The notes under the pieces were generated by a model. That model saw only the letters and a list, made by a program, of their open reading frames with translations. It searched no databases and was not told the DNA's origin. From Flaviflagellibacter deserti (lineage in GTDB: Bacteria > Pseudomonadota > Alphaproteobacteria > Rhizobiales > Methylopilaceae): a stretch of 64,000 nt of DNA. The stretch spans positions 1-64,000 of the forward strand of contig NZ_JBHSJF010000003.1 of the NCBI RefSeq assembly GCF_042652085.1. Direction: 5' to 3'. The position numbers and the translations under genes are program-made. Positions 58,837 through 64,000 of the stretch are shown piece after piece; the first letter of the stretch is position 1, and each line of letters opens with the position of its first letter.

Positions 58837-59837
58837 GGCAATGCCTCCTCTCCCTCTCCCCTGTGGGGAGAGGGTCGGGGTGAGGGGGAAGCCGAGTCGG
58901 ATTTATGTTCTTCCCTCACCCGGTCGCCTTCGGCGACTCGACCTCTCCCCACAGGGGAGAGGGGATCGTCGCCAGCCAGGTGGCCGCGATGGCCGGCCTC
59001 GCGGCGCTCCTCGCAATAATCGGTGTCGGAACAGACGAACATCCGCCCGCCGCGGTCGTCGAGCACAACCTCATCGAGATAGACGCCTTCGGCGGCGCAG
59101 AGCGCGCACGGGTCCTTGAAGGTCTGAACCCGGAACGGATGATCCTCGAAGTCGAGGCTGCGAACCTTCGTGTGCGGCGGCACCGCGTAGATGCGCTTTT
59201 CGCGGCCGGCGCCGAAGAGCTGCAGCGCCTCGCAATCGTCGATCTTCGGGTTGTCGAATTTCGGCACCGGCGAGGGGTCCATCACATAGCGGCCGGCGAC
59301 TTCGACCGGATAGGCGTAGGTCGTCGCGACATGGCCGTGGCGGGCGATGTCCTCGTAGAGCTTCACGTGCATCAAGCCGTATTCGCCGAGCGCATGAAGC
59401 TTGCGCGTCTCGGTCTCGCGCGGTTCGAGATAGCGGAGCGGTTCGGGGATCGGCACCTGGTAGACCAGCACCTGGTCCGAGCGCAGCGCCGTCTCCGGCA
59501 CGCGGTGGCGCGTCTGGATGACCGTCGCCTCGACTGTTTTCGTCGTCGTCGCGACGCCGGCCGTGCGCGCGAAGAACTTCCGGATCGAGACAGCGTTCGT
59601 GGTGTCGTCCGAGCCCTGGTCGATGACCTTCAGTACGTCGTCCGGGCCGAGGATTGCGGCGGTCACCTGCACGCCGCCGGTGCCCCAGCCGTATGGCATC
59701 GGCATTTCGCGGCTGGCGAACGGCACCTGATAGCCGGGAATTGCGATCCCTTTCAGGATCGCGCGGCGGATCATCCGTTTCGTCTGCTCGTCGAGATAGG
59801 CGAAATTATAGCCCGTGGCCTGCGCGTGCTCGTTCAT
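58833..59837 (-). CDS. phnJ: Carbon-phosphorus lyase radical SAM subunit, with repeat-derived C-terminal tail
   Basis: 334 aa from the ATG at 59837 (ATGA overlap with phnI). The catalytic [4Fe-4S] cysteines are Cys244, Cys247 and Cys269, with Cys275 as the thiyl-radical residue (CALC, then FVCSDTDYC). It cleaves the C-P bond of ribose-1-phosphonate-5-phosphate. E. coli PhnJ is 281 aa; here homology ends near residue 287 and about 46 further residues (Arg/Ser/Pro/Gly/Glu-rich) are read from an inverted pair of palindromic DNA repeats. The core appears intact, so activity is expected; whether the tail hinders PhnK docking is unknown. Confidence 0.95.
   Translation of the reverse strand: MNEHAQATGYNFAYLDEQTKRMIRRAILKGIAIPGYQVPFASREMPMPYGWGTGGVQVTAAILGPDDVLKVIDQGSDDTTNAVSIRKFFARTAGVATTTKTVEATVIQTRHRVPETALRSDQVLVYQVPIPEPLRYLEPRETETRKLHALGEYGLMHVKLYEDIARHGHVATTYAYPVEVAGRYVMDPSPVPKFDNPKIDDCEALQLFGAGREKRIYAVPPHTKVRSLDFEDHPFRVQTFKDPCALCAAEGVYLDEVVLDDRGGRMFVCSDTDYCEERREAGHRGHLAGDDPLSPVGRGRVAEGDRVREEHKSDSASPSPRPSPHRGEGEEALP
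58846..58964. repeat. Inverted pair of CTCTCCCC-GGGGAGAG palindromic repeats in the 3' end of phnJ
   Basis: Two palindromic cores, at 58854-58874 (CTCTCCCCTGTGGGGAGAG) and 58942-58962 (its inverse sense, with ACA centre). Each is flanked by GGGTGAGGG / CCCTCACCC, in opposite orientation. The second copy carries an extra GTCGCC/GGCGAC hairpin. Such elements are usually intergenic; here they are translated. Confidence 0.85.
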
Positions 59838-60934
59838 TCTGCGGCCTCCAGCGCATCGGTCTGGCCGCCGGCCTCGTGCTCGGCGCGCATGCGGCGGACG
59901 AGTTCGAGTTCGGCTTGGAAGTCGACGTAATGCGGCAGCTTCAGGTGCTCGACGAAGCCGGTGGCCTGCAGGTTGTCGCAATGCGACAGCACGAACTCCT
60001 CGTCCTGCGCGGGAGCCGCAACCTCCTCGCCGAATTCGCGGGCGCGGAGCGCGCGGTCAACCAGCGCCATGGCCATGGCCTTGCGCTCGCCGCGTCCGAA
60101 AGCGAGGCCATAGCCGCGCGTGAACTGCGGCGGCTGGGCGGCCGAGCCGGTGAACTGGGTGACCATCTCGCATTCGGTGAGGGTCATCTCGCCGAGCGGC
60201 ACGGCGAAACCGAGCTCTTCCGGCACGAACTCGATCTCGACATCGCCGATGCGGATCTCGCCGGTGAAGGGATGGGTGCGGCCGAAACCACGTTGGGTCG
60301 AATAGCCGAGCGCCAGCACGAAGCCCTCGTCGCCGCGCGCCAGTGCCTGCAAGCGCAGATCGCGGCCGGCGGGGAAATCGAGCGGTTCGCGAGTCAGGTC
60401 GCCGACGGGGATGTTCGGATCGGCCGCAGGCTCGCGCTCGATCAGGCGCTCCCCGTCGAGCAGGCTCGCCACATGCGGCATTACCTCGGATGCTGCCTGG
60501 CTTTCGGCCGGCCTCTCCGGCTCGCCTTCGGCCGCGAGCGCGAAGTCGATCAGGCGATGGGTGTAGTCGAAGGTCGGGCCGAGCACCTGTCCGCCCGGCA
60601 GGTCCTTGTAGATCGCCGAGACGCGGCGGATCGCGCGCATCGTATCGGTGTCGATCGGCTCGGACGTGCCGAAGCGCGGCAGCGTGGTGCGGAAGGCGCG
60701 GACAAGGAATACCGCCTCGATCAGGTCGCCGCGCGCCTGCTTCAGCGCGAGCGCCGCGAGGTCGGGATCGTAGAGCGAGCCCTCGGTCATCACGCGGTCG
60801 ACGAGAAGCGTCATCTGCTCACGGATCTGCGCGACCGAAAGCTCGGGGACGGAAGGGTCGCCGCGCCGCTCGTGGTCGAGCAGAGCGTGTGCATTGTCGA
60901 TGGCGGCCTCGCCGCCCTTCACCGCGACATACAT
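59834..60934 (-). CDS. phnI: C-P lyase core subunit PhnI
   Basis: 366 aa from the ATG at 60934 (TGATG overlap with phnH). Starts MYVAVKGGEAAI, the family start; conserved segments are VMTEGSLYDPDLAALALKQA and GYSTQRGFGRTHPF. PhnI is the nucleosidase-type subunit that, with PhnG, H and L, couples phosphonate to the ribose of ATP. Length matches the family. Confidence 0.96.
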   Translation of the reverse strand: MYVAVKGGEAAIDNAHALLDHERRGDPSVPELSVAQIREQMTLLVDRVMTEGSLYDPDLAALALKQARGDLIEAVFLVRAFRTTLPRFGTSEPIDTDTMRAIRRVSAIYKDLPGGQVLGPTFDYTHRLIDFALAAEGEPERPAESQAASEVMPHVASLLDGERLIEREPAADPNIPVGDLTREPLDFPAGRDLRLQALARGDEGFVLALGYSTQRGFGRTHPFTGEIRIGDVEIEFVPEELGFAVPLGEMTLTECEMVTQFTGSAAQPPQFTRGYGLAFGRGERKAMAMALVDRALRAREFGEEVAAPAQDEEFVLSHCDNLQATGFVEHLKLPHYVDFQAELELVRRMRAEHEAGGQTDALEAAE

Positions 60935-61524
60935 CAGCGCGCCTCCATCATGGTCGTGCGTGGCAGGCCGGTGACCATGCCGTTCGCCGTGAACAGCACA
61001 TCGACGCCGCATGGGAACAGTGCGCGGTTCGCGATCCACTCTCGGGCGAATGCGGGCGGCAGCGGGTCGATCGACATCGTGGCCGTGCCGCGAATGCCGG
61101 GGCCGCTGAGAATCAGCCCGTCTCCGACGGAAATCCGGCTTGTATGGACAAACATAGTCGTCGAGCGATCCGGATAATCCGGCGTGCCGCGCGCGAAGCT
61201 GTGAAGCGACGGACAGAGCGCGGGGTCGGAAACCAGCGCGAAATGCGCCTCGCGCGGATTGGCCGTGATCGGAGTGCCGGTGTGGAAGCGGAGATAGTCC
61301 GTGACCTCGCGCGATCCGGCCAGAGTTGCATCGAGCCAGAGCGGCGTCTCATGGTCGGCGAGCGTCAGCGCAAGCGCGGCAAGTTCGGCAGGCAGCGAGG
61401 CCGGTGGCGCGATATCGCAGTCGAGCGTCTGCAGCGTACCGGGCCGTGACAGCGCGTTCATCGCCGCGCGGAAAACACGCTGAGCGTCGAAGACGGGATT
61501 GGCGAAAGCATGGGCGGCCATCAA
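60934..61524 (-). CDS. phnH: C-P lyase core subunit PhnH
   Basis: 196 aa. FDAQRVFRAAMNALSRPGT near the start is the PhnH mark, with LADHETPLWLD later. A subunit of the PhnGHIJ core without known catalytic residues. The four-base ATGA overlap with phnG and one-base overlap with phnI keep stoichiometry tight. Confidence 0.95.
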   Translation of the reverse strand: MMAAHAFANPVFDAQRVFRAAMNALSRPGTLQTLDCDIAPPASLPAELAALALTLADHETPLWLDATLAGSREVTDYLRFHTGTPITANPREAHFALVSDPALCPSLHSFARGTPDYPDRSTTMFVHTSRISVGDGLILSGPGIRGTATMSIDPLPPAFAREWIANRALFPCGVDVLFTANGMVTGLPRTTMMEAR

Positions 61525-61970
61525 TCCTCTCCCCGGACCATGGTGAAGAAATCGACCTTCGTCGCCGCGACACGTCGTGCCTTAAGCGCGCGCTCTTCGG
61601 CGATGCGATTGCGGACCGGTTCGAGTGCGGCATGGACCTCGGTCCGGCGACCTGCCTGCCACAGTGCATCGAGCATTGCGGCCGTGCGGGCCTTCGGTTT
61701 GTCTCGACCGAGTTGGTAGGCGATTCCGATCTCGCCGGTCGTTAGCCGGACCGCCGCGCGAGTGACGCTGACCTCGCCGGCATTGAAGGGAGCGCCCGTT
61801 CCGCCGATGCGGCCGCGCGCCATGACGAGGCCGATCTCTGGCGCGCGCATCTCCTCGGCGCCGTCCGGCGGTCCGACCTTTTCGAGCGCGGTCGCGAGTT
61901 CGTTGGCGGTCGCCAGCGCGTAGACGCGCATCGCTTCCTGCCGGGGCTCGTATGCTGGTGTCTCGGTCAT
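61521..61970 (-). CDS. phnG: C-P lyase core subunit PhnG
   Basis: 149 aa. Conserved IGLVMARGRIGGTGAPFNAGEVSVTRAAV (about 46-75) and GYAYQLGRDK-like IAYQLGRDKPKA stretch. First gene of the phnGHIJKLMN operon. Divergent from phnF across 77 bases that hold a perfect inverted repeat, so control by PhnF is likely. Confidence 0.95.
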   Translation of the reverse strand: MTETPAYEPRQEAMRVYALATANELATALEKVGPPDGAEEMRAPEIGLVMARGRIGGTGAPFNAGEVSVTRAAVRLTTGEIGIAYQLGRDKPKARTAAMLDALWQAGRRTEVHAALEPVRNRIAEERALKARRVAATKVDFFTMVRGED

Positions 61971-61990
61971 TCACGATCCTGTCGTCGAAT

Positions 61991-62012
61991 GTTGTCTATT
62001 TTATTAGACAAC
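61991..62012. promoter_or_regulatory. Candidate PhnF operator
   Basis: GTTGTCTA-TTTTAT-TAGACAAC, perfect 8-base arms with a 6-base AT spacer. It is centred between the phnG and phnF start codons. GntR/HutC-family regulators bind such sites, so it probably controls both directions. Confidence 0.7.
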
Positions 62013-62047
62013 TGGCCAAACACTGTCCAATGAAGTTTTGATGACGG

Positions 62048-62788
62048 ATGACGATAACGAGGGATCAGGTGCTCGACAGGGCTTTGGGGCTGGCGGCGTG
62101 GCGGCAGGTGGCGGATGCGGTCGAGGCCGACATTACGTCGGGTCGATTGAAGCCGGGCGACAGGCTGGCGCCGGAATCGCAGCTGGCGGAAAGGTTCGGC
62201 GTCAACCGCCACACGGTCCGGCGCGGTCTTGCCATGCTGGCCGAGCGCGGCCTCGTGCGCGCCACGCAGGGCAGCGGCACGTTCGTCGAGACGGCGCCGG
62301 TCGTCTATCCCATCGGCCTGAAGACCCGCTTTTCGGAAGTGATGGCGAAGGTCGGCCGCGAGGCGCGGGGCGAACTCGTCTCCGCCGAGCATGTGCCGGC
62401 CGACAAGGGCATCGCGGAGGCACTCGGCATCGAGAAGGGATCGCCGATCCTGCAGATGCATACGATCTACCGCGCCGACGGCGTGCCCCTGTCGTTTGCC
62501 CGGACCTGTTTCCCGCTGCCCCGCTTCCTCGGTCTCGACCAGCATTTCGCCGCCAAGGGCTCACTGACCAAGGCCTACAAGAAGCTCGGCATCGAGGACT
62601 ACAAGCGCCTGTCGACCCGCATCACGGCGCGGATGGCGGACCCTGCCGAGGCGGCGCAACTCGACATCGCGCCGGGCCGCGTCGTGTTGATCATCAGCAG
62701 CATCAATGTCGACCTGGAGGGTGTCCGCATCCAGGCGACGCAGTCGCGTTTCGTCGCCGACCGCGTCGAACTGACGATCGAGCGTTAG
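62048..62788 (+). CDS. phnF: Phosphonate operon regulator PhnF (GntR/HutC family)
   Basis: 246 aa. Winged helix at about 15-85 (PESQLAERFGVNRHTVRRGLAMLAERGLV), then the UTRA ligand domain (about 100-240). It usually represses the phn operon until phosphonate or phosphate-related ligands are sensed. Divergent from phnG. Its stop codon overlaps that of the convergent acyltransferase by four bases. Confidence 0.95.
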   Translation: MTITRDQVLDRALGLAAWRQVADAVEADITSGRLKPGDRLAPESQLAERFGVNRHTVRRGLAMLAERGLVRATQGSGTFVETAPVVYPIGLKTRFSEVMAKVGREARGELVSAEHVPADKGIAEALGIEKGSPILQMHTIYRADGVPLSFARTCFPLPRFLGLDQHFAAKGSLTKAYKKLGIEDYKRLSTRITARMADPAEAAQLDIAPGRVVLIISSINVDLEGVRIQATQSRFVADRVELTIER

Positions 62789-63471
62789 ACCTGAGCCACA
62801 GCTTCGGCGACGTCGTAGCGCTTGGAGAACTCGATCGCGTCGAGCTTGCGGAAATCGGCCATCGCCTCGCTCAGCCGGGCATGGCTCCAGTCCCACCATT
62901 TGATGCGCAGGAAGCGGGCTTCGGTTTCTTCATCGACGCGGCGCTTGATGACACGCGCGGGTGATCCGACGACCACTGCGTAGTTCGGCACGTCCTTGGT
63001 CACGATGGCGCCCGAGCCGATCACCGCGCCCGTTCCGACATTGACGCCCGGCATGATGATTGCCGCGTGGCCGATCCAGACGTCCGGGCTGATGACAATG
63101 CGGTTCTTCAGCCGCCACTCGAAGATCTCTCGGTCGTCGTCCTGGGCCATGTGGTGGCAGCGCGAACGGTAGGTGAAGTGATGCAAGGTCGCCCGCCACA
63201 TCGGATGATTGGTCGGGTTGATCCGGACATTCGTCGCGATGTTGCAGAACTTGCCGATCTCCGCGTTGAAGATCTGCACGTTCGGCGTCGCATAGGCGAA
63301 ATCGAGGAAATCCGAATCGGTGATCTCGCAGCCCCTGGCGATCGAGGTCCAGGGACCGACGCGGGTGCGCAGCACGGTTGCGGAAGGATGGATGACCGGC
63401 GTCTCGGACAGCCCCTGTTCGTCGTACCAGGGAGCTTCCGGTTCGCCTTGATTGATCTCGATGAGCGCCAT
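62785..63471 (-). CDS. Phosphonate-associated hexapeptide-repeat acyltransferase (TIGR03308 type)
   Basis: 228 aa left-handed beta-helix protein. Hexapeptide repeats are visible in SATVLRTRVGPWTSIARGCEITDSDFLDF and GHAAIIMPGVNVGTGAVIGSGAIVTKD. The xenobiotic-acyltransferase type appears with C-P lyase genes in many bacteria, where it may acetylate an aminophosphonate before cleavage, as PhnO does; its exact reaction is not established. AAGGGG lies before the ATG. Placed beyond phnF, on the opposite strand. Confidence 0.9.
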   Translation of the reverse strand: MALIEINQGEPEAPWYDEQGLSETPVIHPSATVLRTRVGPWTSIARGCEITDSDFLDFAYATPNVQIFNAEIGKFCNIATNVRINPTNHPMWRATLHHFTYRSRCHHMAQDDDREIFEWRLKNRIVISPDVWIGHAAIIMPGVNVGTGAVIGSGAIVTKDVPNYAVVVGSPARVIKRRVDEETEARFLRIKWWDWSHARLSEAMADFRKLDAIEFSKRYDVAEAVAQV

Positions 63472-63528
63472 GATCCCCTTATCCCGCGTGAAAGCGGCGG
63501 ACTCAAGCGGTGGAGTGTGACAGGCCGA

Positions 63529-64000
63529 TTACGGCTGGCTGCCGCGCAGTCCCGCGACCTCCCAGCGCTCAATCTCGCTCCTCACAAGCAGCGCGAGCGC
63601 CTCTGGGGTCCGCCGGTTGTCGGCAGGTATTTCCGCGCCGAGGTCGATGAGGCGGTTTCGGAAGCGCGGTTGATCGAGCGTCGTGCGAACCGCCGAGTTG
63701 AGCGCCTGGATGTGTTCCGGTGGCGTGCCGCGTGCGGCGAACAGCGCGGTCCAGGAGTCGACCGGAAAGTGCATGCCGACCTCGCGCGCCAGCGGAACGT
63801 CCGGCAAGACGTTCGAGCGCTTGCTGCCTGAGATGACGTAGGCGTCGACGCGATGCGTGGCGGCGGCCGGAGCGATGTTGACCACCTGATCGATCAGGAC
63901 ATCGGCCTGGCCGCCGATCAGATCGTTCAACGCCGGACCGCTGCCGCTATAGGTGACCAAGGTCGGCGTGATCTTCATCTCCGACACGAGAACCAATGCT
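63529..64000 (-). CDS. Bug-type tripartite tricarboxylate transporter binding protein, 5' end missing
   Basis: About 157 C-terminal residues; the frame continues past the right edge, so no start or signal peptide can be seen. Family marks are VTYSGSGPALNDLIGGQADVLIDQ and SGSKRSNVLPDVPLARE, followed by the WTALFAARGTP stretch. Bug proteins bind carboxylates and related anions in the periplasm, often as orphans without a transporter nearby. Ligand unknown. Confidence 0.88.
   Translation of the reverse strand, partial: ALVLVSEMKITPTLVTYSGSGPALNDLIGGQADVLIDQVVNIAPAAATHRVDAYVISGSKRSNVLPDVPLAREVGMHFPVDSWTALFAARGTPPEHIQALNSAVRTTLDQPRFRNRLIDLGAEIPADNRRTPEALALLVRSEIERWEVAGLRGSQP

Overview
The window is GC-rich, densely packed DNA. 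Gene content and style point to an alphaproteobacterium of the Hyphomicrobiales (rhizobia-like). Supporting signs are a HAMP/MCP chemoreceptor of rhizobial type, MocR regulators, a phosphonate (C-P lyase) operon with divergent phnF, an OlsB-type ornithine-lipid acyltransferase, a PmtA-like methyltransferase and short palindromic intergenic repeats. I see no rRNA, tRNA, CRISPR array, insertion sequence or prophage gene. The genus cannot be fixed from the sequence alone.

Layout: 1-3.1 kb, the 3' part of an MsbA-type ABC exporter and a chemoreceptor. 3.2-4.0 kb, an exported hypothetical protein. 4-15 kb, an amide/urea utilisation block. It has a sensor kinase whose input half is an NCS1-type permease, a LuxR-type response regulator, a divergent UrtABCDE/Fmd-type transporter, formamidase fmdA and fmdB. 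15-17.9 kb, an EamA transporter, a DUF983 protein and a MocR regulator. 18-27.4 kb, a polyamine-type (Pot-like) ABC importer, a second MocR, PaiB, a DoxX-like membrane protein and a class III aminotransferase. 27.5-32.4 kb, a compact operon with TauE/SafE, a YdfG-like SDR, a FAD oxidoreductase, phnX and a sulfatase-family hydrolase; it looks like a hydrolytic phosphonate/amine route. 32.5-37 kb, a 63-aa small protein, a Tat-exported amidase and, divergently, an AraC regulator fused to a complete amidase domain. 37.2-44.2 kb, two large soluble hybrid kinases, the first with a long HAMP array encoded by 276-bp tandem DNA repeats. 44.3-48.2 kb, paoCBA molybdenum aldehyde oxidoreductase. 48.3-51.9 kb, membrane-lipid genes (PlsC-AMP-binding fusion, OlsB, PmtA-like). 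52-63.5 kb, phosphonate genes phnCDE, phnGHIJKLMN with a PPOX flavoprotein, phnF and a hexapeptide acyltransferase. 63.5-64 kb, the C-terminal part of a Bug-type solute-binding protein.

The window is mainly about scavenging nitrogen and phosphorus from small organic molecules. Amides and urea are imported and hydrolysed by FmdA and sensed by a transporter-like kinase. Polyamines or aminophosphonates may enter through the Pot-like system and be deaminated. Phosphonates are cleaved either by PhnX or by C-P lyase, next to lipid genes of the sort bacteria use when phosphate is scarce. The items most worth a second look are the AraC-amidase fusion beside its exported paralogue, the NCS1-permease histidine kinase, the PhnJ tail made from a palindromic repeat, and the repetitive C-terminal tail on the PotC-like permease.
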